In this document: positions 26,401-39,500 of the stretch, in pieces
How positions within the stretch are numbered: the stretch's first letter is position 1
How the letters are laid out: each line of letters opens with the position of its first letter
The notes under the pieces: model-generated
What the model saw: the letters and a program-made list of their open reading frames with translations, nothing else
Told to the model about the DNA's origin: nothing
Databases searched by the model: none
Position numbers and translations under genes: made by a program
Assembly: GCA_947359465.1 (NCBI GenBank)
Contig: OX375872.1
Span: 3,702,395 to 3,766,394 of the forward strand
DNA length: 64,000 nt
Reading direction: 5' to 3'
DNA from: Metellina segmentata
Taxonomy: Eukaryota > Arthropoda > Arachnida > Araneae > Tetragnathidae

Positions 26401-29400
26401 CAGATATCTCGGAAGGGATATCATTTAAAAAAAGTTATACAAAATGAAATTTGATTTTATTGCATTGTCATCCCAAAACAAGGTATTAAGGCTACTTCCG
26501 TGCTCTGCGAGTGGATCTTTTCAAATCAAATATGCACAGAAAAAAGAAACTAGGTCATTTCAAATAAAATAACTCGCAGCTTCTTTTGATCAATTTTAAT
26601 TAGGTTCTAGTTTTATGTTCCAAGTTCTGTTTAGTTTAACTTAATTGTAGTTTTTGTTTTTATACTTTTGTTTAAAATAAAATTTGGGAATTTCACAAAA
26701 ATGAGTTATGTTATTATTTTCTGAACTTGGGAATGAAAATTTTTTTTTTCAAGAATTTTGTTGCTATTTTTTTATTTAGGTACAAAGGAATTTTTTTGGG
26801 AATCTCTAAATTACATTTGAAAGAATGTAGTGGAATTTTTTTTAGTCTTTCACTTCGCGTTCAAAAGAAGATCAAGACAGGTAAAAATATAGAAAGTAAT
26901 CTGCACACGAGGTTCATGATGGGAATTTCAAAAGTAGAACGGTCCTTAAAGTAATGAATTTTTTTTCTGGACTCTTTTACAAATTTCTATGAATTGACAT
27001 GGTTTTGGGCCGTATGCTGCATTTTCTTTCCGTCTCCCTCCTTGATTTTGAAGGGAAATTGTGTAATTGCTGGATGAATGCTGCCTGGGTGTTACAATAG
27101 GGTGGTCACAAAAACTCAATTTTCGAATTTCTACCGGGGCAGCCCCCTAAAAGTTTCCAATAAGTTAGAAAATGTGATTGGCAAAGTTTCAGCTCAACCT
27201 GATAATATTAACCCGTGCCTCATTGAGTTTAAATTTAAGAAAAACTACGATTTTTAGCAAAAAATGGGGGATTTTTTAGGGGTAAGGGTGAAAGATTTCC
27301 CTTGTGACCACCCTAGTGTTGCAAGCACACTCTTCGCCTAGACATAGGCGCTCACGTGGCGACGAAGGATACATTATTATTTATCTTGAAGGAGCGGTGA
27401 AAAAAAGCTAGCTCTTAAAAGAGTCTTTCGAAAGAACAGCTCTAAGAGTGCAGATGATATTTTTCTTATGTCCTTAGGAAACAAAAAGAGCAATCGTTAT
27501 CTACTTTCATTCCATTATTATGTTCCACTATTGTTCCTCGACATTTTTGGTCTGTCTGGTGTTTGGCTAAATAAGTAATAAAACAATGAACTGAGGAAGA
27601 ACCAGGATTCAGTATCACATAGGGCAGGGCCTCGAGTGATTTGGGTGATAGGACAAGATTCGAAGCCTGTTTTCTATGTTTAAGATAATATTTTAATTTG
27701 TTTGTAGGGAGTAGTTAAATATTGAGTACTTTAAATCCATATTTGCATTTTATGAAGTGTAATAATGGGGTCGTCTGATAGATGGGGATTCCTTAAAATC
27801 GGGTCAATTAACGAGGTCAAGACAGGATGGTGAATTGTTTCTGAGAAGCAATAATACTCCAAGGGACTCAAGGACTTTAGATGTACGGACTCGAGTGACC
27901 GTCTTTAGTAGACATGGAGTTTTGGATACTGAAGCTCTCTTTTTCCGTATCATTTATCTCTTCCATTTTACGAGTTAAATAATCTTGATCATATCTACTT
28001 TATTACTATGAGTATAAAGTGTTCGAATTTAACACTAGAACGTCTGTCGATTCGAGCTTGTTTATTTTGTTCTCCTTTCCGCTATTGTTTTGAAAATTTG
28101 ATTGAATTTGAGTGGCTCTATGTGGGCAGCTCTTTTCGTGGGGTGACCACTGCTCGCTGACGTATTCCCATTTGGTTTGCTTCGCTAACGAACTCCACAT
28201 GCAACGCCGCCGCAAAGTGGCTATTATCAATAACGTAAATAAAAATACTCTGGAATTTGAAAATTTTGCATAGTTCCAAAGGATGACGTCAGAGGTCGAA
28301 AATCGCAAAATACGTTCCTCCGAGGTTCGGTGACGTAAGATTCCGGAGGGAAGAAAGAATGGTGAAAGAAAGTAATAAATGAATTTTAAAATGTTGTATA
28401 TTAAATTTAAAAATTCGGACTACCTGTGTGGCAAATTTCGTTATTGTAAGTAACAACATTTCCGACACCGAGGGACAAACACTTCCTTTTCTAATGGATT
28501 AAAAGTTGATATACAGGTGGTGGACAAAATAATAGGAACAATTGTGTAAGAAAGCCAAATGTTTATTAGTATGGGAGTTGAGCCACCATTGGCCTTGAAT
28601 CCGACGTGGGATGGACAAATAAAGGTCTTACATAATGTTCAAGGGAATTCACACTCATTCGTCATGCAAAGTGGTCTCGAGTTCAGGTATTGTGCAGAGA
28701 AGTGGAAAACGAGCAAGGACTTAGAGCTTTTGTGGGTGTTTTCTGGATAACGTGTTCCATTTCATCATCATGCTCATCAAACCATGTGTGAACACGGCGT
28801 TGTCCTCTAGGAATACAGGTCTTTCTCCAGGAATCAGTCTGAAGCATAGGGTGAAAATGATGCTTGGCTTTGATCTTCCCCATCAGGACTACGAGTGGCC
28901 CTAAGCCACGCCTAGATATCGAGCCCATGAAAAAAGCCACCTCCATGATTAACTGTAGGAACCAGGCAATCAACATGAAATGCTTCTGCCGGTGTTCGCC
29001 AGACGTCCGATGGTCTGAAGTAATGTAAATAATGATTTGTCACACCAGATGTTGACATTGCTCTTGTGTCCAGTTTTGTTGGCACCACTGTCGACGCGTA
29101 ATAGCATTAACTAACGGCTTTGGAATAGCCACTCTGACATGAATATTCTCGTTGAATAGTTTTGATTGGATTCTGCAGATGGGTGTTCATCTCTGAGGTT
29201 ATCCGTGCAGACTATCCTCTTCAACACTCATCTTTCCCTGTCGGTCAACTTCGACTTTAGCCCACTGTTCTGCTTCGCAGATTAAAACTTTCCAAGTTTT
29301 GTGCAGACTGTCGTAACCCTTGATACAATGGTCACTGCAACACCCACAAGGTTGGCTTTTTTCGTCACAGACGCCCCAGCGAGGCGAGCTCCAATGATCA

Positions 29401-30485
29401 TATCTCTTTGCAGGTCGGAGGTAACGGCGCTTTAACATAATCGCTGTATTGGAAGTTCGAATTAGTACGCATTTAGAAATGGGTGTTCCTATTATTTTGT
29501 ACAGTACCTGTATATATGTGTGTATATATATATGCATATATATACACATTCCAGTCACATTAATGGGACCACCTGTCAAAAGCCAGAATAACCACCTTTG
29601 GCAAAGCAGACCGCTGCGCGACGTGCAGGAAGAGAGTCAATTAGGTTTCTGAAAGTGTTCACTGGGATGGGAATCATTCCCCAAACCATGATGCTCCCTC
29701 CTCCAGCCTGGATCCTTCCGGCAATTGTTGCAGGATGTTTGCTTTCAGACGTTACGCCAACGTCCATCTGTCCGATGCAGCATAAAACGTGATTCATCGG
29801 AAAAAACACCGGTCGCCACTCTGTGGACGTCCAGTTGCGGTACTGGCGTGCAAATTCCAGCCTTCCTCGCCGATGAACAGCAGTCAGCATAGGTGCATTA
29901 ACCAGGCGTCTGCTGCGGAGGCCCATGCGCAGCAAAATTCGCTGAACCGTTGTTGAGGATACACTCTTGGTATCCCCTTGGTTCATCTGGGCGGTCAGTT
30001 GCTCAACAGTTGCACGTCTATTCGGCCGAACGCATCTCCGTAGCCTTCGTTCGCCTCTGTCATCTATAGCCCGTGGTGCACCACATATGCCACACCGCTG
30101 ATTTTGGATAGTGCCATTTTGCCCTGCACGGTATACTTTTACCACGGCGGCACGCGAACAGTTCACAAAATTAACCGTTTCCGAAATGCTTCCACCCTTG
30201 TTCCGAAAGCCAATAAACATGCCATTTTGGACGGCGGATAAATCGCTACGTTTCTGCATTACGCCAACGATTGAAATGCTTTGATGCCCTAGGATATCCT
30301 TTATATACACTCCACTGCAATGTGCTGCCACCTGCCTTTTGTGATTAGTTATTTCACGTTGACGTCGAAAGTAGGTGGTTGTCACGTTAATGTGACTGGA
30401 CTGTGTATATATGCGTATATATCTATGCATATGTATATAAATGCGTATGTATATATGTGTGTGTGTATGTGTGTGTATGTGTTTG

Positions 30486-30534
<49 letters not shown>

Positions 30535-33500
30535 ATACATACATTTATATACATATGCATAACTCTGAATTATATTACATTTCTTTTATACATTGTAAAG
30601 GGTTCTCAATTCGCCATTCTCAAATAATCAAACCAAAAATCCCTTTTTTATATCAATACAATATATCAAAACCAACTTTGCTTCTAAAATGTTAGGCTAT
30701 GTAGATTTCCTCCATAATATTTACCTATTATGATTTCTTAAATTTTCTCAATTTCCAAACATCAATAAACTTTGTCCTTTGATTTTAGTTGTACAGGTGC
30801 TATTTGATCTTCCATGTGCATAATTAAACATACATTTCTACATTAAGAAAAGACCGCCTTTGGGGTACACAGAAGGAAGTGAACAGTCTAGAAATGTTCT
30901 AAACTTAACCCTCCTGGTGGTTTATCATCGAATTCAAAACTCCCCTGTAGTGCCTCCTCAGATATAAAAACCTGTCTAAATTCTAGGCAATTTGTTTTTC
31001 CTACCTGGATCTTCGTTCCCCTTGGAGGAAAGAGGTACTTTTGTTTCGACCAGATAGCATTAACAAAATTGGCCAAGTCTTGATGGACGTCCCGTCATTA
31101 TCGAAATGGACCACATCTTGATGGCTCGTTGTCGAAATGATCTTGATGGACGAGATATAACGTCATTGTCGAAGTGACAATGTGTTCCTAATGAACACGG
31201 CTTGGCTGAACATGAATGGCCCTTGCGAACCAACCCAATCGAAACGATAGATCTGAGAGTAACATTTATTTTTTCAAAGCGTTCTTGCAAAAACATTTTT
31301 TTTTCATTACAGGTATCAATGTGGGCTGCTTCTACGCCATCTCTACCTTTCTTAATCCGATGGTATTAAACTATTATCCAGTAAGTTGCATTTCGATTTC
31401 CATCGATTGTATCTGCGGTAATTAAACTTCCTCAAATAAATAAGCTAGAATTTGGATTGCATTCGTGAATAAATCTTTTTACTTTCCGAGGGATTCACAC
31501 TCTTATAAAAGCAACATGCAGTCCATGACTTCAACTCAGCCTACTTGACCAATAGAATCGTTCCAAATGATTGTATTGTAAGGAAAGGACCAACAGAAAC
31601 TTTCCAAAAGCATTCTGTTCTAAGGAAAGGATCAAATGGATTTTTCCAACGGTTTCTATTCGAAGAAAAGGAAAAATTGGAGTATTTCCAAAACGCATTC
31701 TATTTTACGGAAAGGATCAATGGAGAGAATATCTATTCAACCAATTCTTTCAATAGGACGACTGGAACGGTTCCAAATGATTGTATTGTAAGGAAAGGAC
31801 CAACAGAAACTTTCCAAAAGCATTCTGCTCTAAGGAAAGGATCAACTGGATTTTTCCAACGGTTTCTATTCTAAGAAAAGGAAAAATTGGAGTATTTCCA
31901 AAACGCATTCTATTTTAAGGAAAGGATCAATAGAGAGAATCTCTATTCAACCAATTCTTTCAATAGGACGACTGAAACGGTTCCAAATGATTCTATTGTA
32001 AGGAAAAGACCAACAGAATCTTTCTAAAGGGATTCTTTAGTGAGGAAAAGAGACAGCAGAATATTTCTAAAGGTTGAAAAAACCCGTCTTAATGGGAGTT
32101 GTGGGGTAATTCTACTCAATTCGGAAATCCCGTAGTGTTAAATACATTTGTTGAGGCATTTTCTAGGCATTGTTTCAGCTTTTTCGGTCCTCTTCAGCTA
32201 TCTTTTATTATTATTTTTGAGTCATTTTGCATCGAATGACGTTTTTAAGAAAAATAGCATTTTTGCATGAAGTTCCGGTCATTTTGCGGAGAAAAACTTC
32301 TGGAATTAAAAAATTTAAATAAAGATTTCCCTAGGAACACAAGTAGGAGCGTTTGAAGCTTTTTAGGCAGACTATCATTATCATTTGAAAACATTTCATT
32401 CTTTGTGTTTGCCCTTTTTTTATCATGCCTTTCATATCCATGCATTTGTTGACACAGTTTATAATCACACGGACTGTTAGGGCTTTAACTGATATTATTT
32501 GGTAATACTAAGTCTTGCCTTGGGCGGAGCTTCTCCGCTGCTGTACCTTGTGCCATAAAACCAATAACATCTCGTCCCTATTTTCATTCTTTTCACAATT
32601 ACTTGAGGTAGTCTGTTTTGCGTTTGGAGCAGATTGGCCAAGTATGGCGTATAAAACCACCACCCTTCACTGCCAATATACATAGATGCAACCGTTCCCG
32701 TTATATAACAACTGGATACTTTCTGGACAGACACTTGACACGAATCTTTTCCAATGAACTTCGGGGTAGCCCGGTTGGAAGAGTAACGGATTAGAAGAGT
32801 AACGGATTAGAAGAGTAACGGATTAGAAGAGAATTGCGATCCAAAAGACCATCATATACTAGGAGGGGCCTGGTGCATGTAAAATATGCCGTAGCTTCAA
32901 ATGTCCCCACGTTGGCGTGGAGTGAATGTTGGGAGAATGAGGTCAGCTGAGGAGTGAGCATCTGACCGGGGCTCAAAATTACGTGGCGTTGGATCTTTCG
33001 GATTTCGTAGCCAATTCTCTGTTGTATTGCTACAATTAATTAAACCAATTAAATTCTTTAAACTTTCATTTTAAACTTTTTCATTATCAAACATGTCAAA
33101 ACCTTGAACGAGAAGAAAAAGTGACCCGATTTTGACATTATGACGTTAGTGAAATAAGGTACCTCGTCGTTGGAATCTCCATATTGAAATAGACTTCCAT
33201 TTGCATTGATGGAATCTTATTTTGAAACGTATTGAAATTGTTTTAGGGTGCTGAAGAAAGTGCTGGGTGGATGGGACTGACCATAGTCATCTCAGGGATG
33301 GTTGGATCTGTGGTCTGTGGAATAGTTCTCGACAAAACCCATCGATTCAAGTAAGGAACCAATGTCAATTCTATAAACCTGACTGTTCGTGAATTGAAAC
33401 TCACTGAGCAATTCTTTTCCAGAGAAACAACTCTTGCCGTTTACATTCTATCATTGCTTGGAATGGTTGCTTTTACAGTAGCTTTGCAGTTTGGCACACT

Positions 33501-36500
33501 TTGGTCATTATTTATAGTGTCAGCACTCTTAGGGTAAGTATCCTGTAAGTCTAAAATCCTGTAATTGACAGAATCTTAAAACCCACTTGACTGCTTGATT
33601 CGAATGTTAGTTTAAAATATATAAAGAGTAGCTGATTCCGTTTGGATGCATGACTTGGATTGCGTTCATTTCTTTAATGCTCCTCCTACTGCACAGAATG
33701 TATTTCTCTCTTTACAGTCCTGGTGAGAGTGATGATGCTGGCAAATAAAATTCCAAACCCATCAAAGAGGGTTGTTGGAGAGGGTCAACTGTAGCCAGGA
33801 ATCTTGTAGAGTCTTGGAAGAGTAAGAGATTAGCAACTGTACACTAAAGACCATCGGATATACGATACATTTTTCTACATGCTTTGTAGAGACCAGCTCA
33901 GGTGTTGTCCCTCCGTCAATAGCCCGTTATGTTGCTCCAGTGCTCCTACCCGCTGTGCTAGCAACTTACAAGTTGTAGATTCTACCCTCTCAGTTCTTGG
34001 TATGTCCATGACTTGTCTGTTTTGTGGTTGACGGAGCAGGGCCAAAAATGGCGCCATAAAAGCCATTCAAATAATGATTGTTCCGTTGCCGATTGTTAAC
34101 TACCAACTAAAAAGGGTTATAATTGGGTTAAAAAAAAGTTTGGAAATCAAGAGCTGTAGGAGATATTGAAATTGTGTGTGGGCTAGGGGAAGATGAGTAG
34201 TTAAAGTTTAATCCGCTAGGAGCAGTGGTTCCCAAACTTTTCAGTTGATGTACTCCGTTGAAAATTACAAATTTTCGTTGAACTCTTGAGAGTGTAGAAT
34301 TAAATAGGGCAAATGTCAAATTCAAAGTGGTTCTTATTTTTCAACTTAATATAGGAAGTAAAATATTTAGACCTATTTTGAATATATATACGTTTGAAAT
34401 ATTAACACTTCAAGTTAATGATTAATGTTTAAAGTGTCCGCTATAAGAAAAGTTAGACATTTTAATAAAACCATTTTATAGAACGTAGTTTGAAACATAA
34501 AAGAATCTGAGAAAATGATGGAATATTTTCTTATATTTTTATTTTGTTATTTGGCTATGTTAGGTGTATCCCAAACCCAAGGTGATCTTTCATTGGCTAT
34601 AAATAAAGCAACCAAACCTCCCTTTCATTATTACCCTTCTTCTTACTCCCTCACACAGCACAGATGGCGTTTGACACAGATGGCTCAATCGACATAAAAC
34701 CCCCAACCAACCTTGGATGGTAATGATCATAGACACCTGGTGTGAGAGTCACTGCACTAGAAGATTATTCGATTAGCGTATCGATTAAAAGACAAAAGCA
34801 TCTAAAGCATCGTGCAAAGAAAAAAATTAGCTAAGTGGGAAAGATTTCTATATATGCCTTGAAGAGGGTAGGAAGCAGATGATTAGAAATGAGAAAACTG
34901 AGTGAGTTATTCGGGGAACGAGTTATCTGTGGAGAATATTAATATGAGGGCTGTTCAATAACGAATGATCATAATTTTTTAAAGGTGATTAAAAAATAAA
35001 ATTCATATTGAATGTGTAGCGATGAATAGATAAGGAGATGGCCGGATAAGTGGAGAATAGATAGCGCAAGTTTCACGGTCATGACGTCATTGCTGAGGCC
35101 TTGGCAGTCGGCAAAGAACGCCTAGTTTTACTTTCGCCAACGGCAAAAATGAATGGACACGCGATGAGCAATCCGCTGCATTTTTTTTGTTTTCGCCTTA
35201 AAAAATCGTCAGTTGAAGTGTATGCGATGCTACAGGAAGATTATGGGGAAAGTGTCCTTCCCTATAGCACAGCTAGAAAATGGTTTCAAATGGTTGAAGA
35301 GGGGAAATAATCGATTGTCCAAGCAACAGAGCTCTGAGTGAAAGTCTCCTTCATCACCAACATAGAAGACGAGAGTGGATGCTTCTGCTGAGAAATCCTA
35401 TAATTTTACAATATTCGAGGAATGGTGTATCATGCAACTCTAACTGTAGAATACTATAGAGATGTACTGAAAGGCCACATCCATCGCAAAAGACCCCATT
35501 TGTAAGCAATAGCTACACCATGATAACGCAAGGCCGCATATTGTCAATGGCTTTGTTGACTATCTTTTAAAAATCAATGTCATGTGTGTCCCCTCCATAT
35601 AGTCCTGATGTAGCGTGATTTTTTTTCTTTTCCCGAATTTGAAGAAATACCTCCGGAAAAAGCGGTTTTCATCATCACAGGCAGTGGTAAAAGTTGCGAT
35701 TTTGAAGGACCTGTCAAAAAATGGCTTCCAGGATGTGTCTGATGAATGGAATCGAGGTGGGATAAGCGCATTGTATGTAATGAGGAGGTTTTTTTTTTGA
35801 GAAAGACCATAAAAATTTGGGGGATTAGTAGAGGCAATTATTTTGTATTAATTTATAATAATTCTTTATTGAACAGTCCTCGTAGTTATTTTAGTATTTT
35901 TTCATATACAGGGGAAATATCAAACCAAATTGTGGAGGGGCTCCAAATAAATATTTTTTGTAAAGTGTCTAGACATGTAAAAGATACATGTCTAGTCAAA
36001 GATACGTGTCGGTGGGTGCTGTTTCGGTCAGTTGATGCCATCTGTGTCCCCGCTCAGATTTTCAACGGCATGAATCGCTACACGAATTCGGAGCTTGACG
36101 TTGATAACCCTAGCTGTCAATCACGCCGCAGAAGTGTTGTTATCATTTCTGAGTCTCAAAAACATCAATCGATAAAATAATATTTGAGAAGGGGATATTT
36201 GAGAAAATAATATTGGAGAGGATAAAATAATATTTGACTGCAGACGTCACTAAATAATACGAGAAAATCTTGTGTATCATTTCTGAGTCTCAAAGTACCT
36301 TAAATAGACGATAGAATAATATTTTACTAGAATTTTTCTGAGGAGAAGTTACCTTTGAAAAAGGAAATATTTTGCAGCTTTTTCCGCTTAACTGCGCCCC
36401 AAATCGCACGACACGAAATGTCTCCTAAGACTCTTTAGCGGTTTTTTCCCACTCCAATCCAAAAAAAAAAAAAACGCTTTGTTGTTGATCCCTCTCAACC

Positions 36501-39500
36501 TCCAGCCCGCTCTGTTGACGGTAAGTTCCTTCCGTTAAAAATGAATGACTCTTCTAGAAGATTCTCTAAAAATAAAGAAGCTCCCTCCAGGTATTTTTAG
36601 AGAATGACCGCTCTACGTCACAGACCTTGACACGAGTACTGCAAGTGAGGTTCTGTTTGCAGGAAGTTGCGAGATTTCTTAGAAATCGCTAAATTAACTC
36701 GTCGATGAGAGGACTTTCGTCTAGGTTTCAAAATTGGAATTTGAAAGTCCCGACTTGTTAACAGTTCGTCAACCATATTGATTGGATGCTGGTATTCTTA
36801 GTCTTTCTCTGAAAGCAGGAAGAAAATGAGGAGATGTCAAACTACTTTGATCTGAAATGTTTTATTATTCGTCAATATGATGTATGACAAAAGCATGAAT
36901 CGCATTCAATTCCGTGTTTCTTGAATGTTTTTGAACCAATCATTCTTAACCTTTTGACCTTTGGAGACTGGTCTCTACTGATAGGAACTAGTTCTCGCAC
37001 TCAGGGGCTCCTTTAGGTGCTTTACACACCCAAGGTACCCTCGTGATATTTTCTCATGTCTCCAAGTGATCTTCCTCTGAAAGCTCTAGGGAAAATGCAG
37101 CCTTTTATCCACGATGGAAAAGTTTTTGTTATTTTATTTCTAACAAGAATTCTTCTTGAATTTTAACAGAAATTCTTTTGACCTCTGGAGATGATTTCCT
37201 ATACTTACTCCCGGGGTACTCGAGTGATCTACCCATAGGTTTTACTGTCTTAAACAAGAAAACAGTCCATGACATACACTTGCCCCATCATGTGTGACCC
37301 ATAGCATTGTAAAATATTTTCTAACATTCCAGGTGATTGTCTCGGCAGAAAACCATTTCTCGAAAAATCGGCAATATTTGATGACGAGATATCTCGTCAT
37401 TGGCAAAATTGATCAGATCCTGATGGAAGAGATATCTCGTCGAAACCTCTTTCATGGATTAAATTATATCAATGGGAGTAAGTTTAAACAAATAACAGTT
37501 TCCCTTATCCATTACACACTTGCAAAGGCAGTCTGGCCAAATACCCAGCCCTAACAAACCAAAAACTAACTTTACTCTTAACTTCTCCCGTACATTTGCA
37601 TAGATGCGGTTATGAATATGATATAGACTTCCCTAAAAAGATAGATAAATTGAAGTTTCTTTCTCCCAATATGGCGCGATACATTGAGTAGTTCCTAAAG
37701 AACCAATGAATCAAAGTTTAGTTATTCATCTAATAGTAAGATAATACATCGTTACCACCGCGTCAAAAGCATAAATCTGCAAAATTGATGTTTCTACGAA
37801 AACGCGTTCAATGTTTTGAATCTTCGGCAAAAATCAACTTACGAGTCGAAGATTTTCTCGTGAAAGCACATCCACTGCGAATCAAGATTCATGTCATAGT
37901 ATAAAACATGAAATGGTGACTCGACAAATGCAGTTCGATACAAATCGCTAAAAATGCAGATTCGTAATTACTTGGCGTGTCTCTAAGAAAAATGTATTAT
38001 AATATTGAAATGGCAGATGAGTTCCTGTTAGTAAGTAGGTGAGTCTCAAAGAGGTGAAAAGAATTTCAGTATATGACAATGTTTTGTTCTAGGTTTTTCA
38101 TGACTGGCTACTTACCACTGGGATTTGAGTTCGCAGCTGAGATAACATACCCGGAAGCGGAAGCGATCTCATCTGGTCTACTAAATGCATCAGCTCAGGT
38201 ATAGAAACCGCGCAAATAGTCTTTTAACTCTTGGTGTTGTGAGCTGTCGTAAAGTCTACTTTTCCTTTTTAGGTGTTTGGTATTGTATTTACTGTGTGCA
38301 CTGGTGCTCTCTTGAAAGAATATGGTGACAAGGAATCGAACATAAGTCTTTCCGTTTCATTACTTGTTGGAAGCATCATAACAGGTTTGTAAAATTCTCG
38401 ATTATACTAAACTCCATGGGTATCGACCCTAGGAACGGTAAACAAAATTTTTCTCAACGTCAAAGATGTCTAGACATTTTCCAGAACAGGGGATGAGCAG
38501 CAATAATAAGAATCATACTGTATTATGCAAATCAGTCTCTTTGGATTATCAAGTCCAAATGAATCTGAATCTCACCATGCCAATAATTTTGTTATAAGCA
38601 ATGTTCCTGAGTCCCTCCCCCGATTTTAAAGTTAAGAACAGCTGTCCTCATATGCCATGATATTGGAGTCAGTTGTGCAGTGCAGCATGTTTCACCACAG
38701 GAGCGATTTTCCAAACCTCTTTAGGGAAGATAGAAATGTCCTATGAAGTCCTTAGTCATGATCATCAAGTGCTACTGCCATGTAGAGAACTAGGTGGTAG
38801 TAAAATAGTGCCAAAAAAGTGGCAATACTCTATAATAATAGACAACGGGCCCTCTCATGTAATAAAAATGTATTCTCAAAAAATGTTCTACTATTTTGTA
38901 CAAATGTGTTTTTTCACTTCGAGAACATATATAATACAAAAGTTATACTTCCCAGTACCATGGCACCTTTTATGAGGAACAGCGCCGCTGATTGTTGTGG
39001 GATTGATAAGTCCATTTGAAGCAAGATGGCCCTATGCAAAAGAATGGATGGCAAACCCTATAAGCGATACAATCCGTGCTAAAAAAAACCCTATCAAGGG
39101 AACGCATTATTTAACCCTCTTGATAACAGATCTTGAAGGACGAGATCTCATTAGTAGGAAAGTGACCAAATCTTGATTACTCATCATCAAAATTCGGAAA
39201 TACCTTAATGGCGATGTATCTTAGCATTGCCAAAATTGACGCTCATCAGAGGTATCTCGTTGAAATTACTTTGAGTGTTAACCTGCCTCCTACATAGACT
39301 TAGTCAAAAACAACACTACTTAAATAACAATTCGCCGGACAATACATTACTCTGCTGAGATTCAGTTTTTTTTTTTTTAAGTGGTACGTAACATCATCTT
39401 AACAAATTTGCATGCCTCGCTGCTTCTGTGTATTTTTTGTATTTGAATTTGTTGCCTCTCTTTCAGGTTTCATAAAATCGGATCTGAAACGCTACAAGGC

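Larger units (their letters stand above)
24812..27429. mobile_element. non-autonomous hAT-like element, copy 2, inverted
   Basis: It begins TAGAGATGGGCGATCCGCTC and runs as the reverse complement of copy 1: the GGGAGTGATATCATTTTAAT segment at about 26010 matches 23625, and GACAGGGAAGGGACTTGG at about 26117 matches 23525. The right terminal repeat is missing, yet GAAAGAAC occurs at both flanks (24804-24811, 27430-27437), which may be the target duplication or chance. Part of the interior is duplicated (25970-26110 and 26380-26480). Two smaller transposons are nested inside. Confidence 0.75.

Noticed and set aside
30403..30695. Open frames rich in YIYIYIY/VCVCV across the microsatellite
   Set aside because: They are translations of TA/TG repeats and not proteins. 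The same applies to the N-terminus of the 322-codon Tc1 frame and to frames at 20231-20451.
31545..31874. 109-codon frame with repeated peptide units
   Set aside because: It is produced by the 210-bp tandem repeat having a length divisible by three. No start context or family match.
35746..36180. 144-codon frame after the mariner remnant
   Set aside because: Its first part is the mariner C-terminus in a shifted frame and the rest is not conserved in any way I recognise.
38673..38975. Frame containing IIIDNGPSH, possibly a DDE fragment or an alternative exon
   Set aside because: No neighbouring transposase motifs, no inverted repeats, and the transporter reading continues correctly through the 39467 exon without it.
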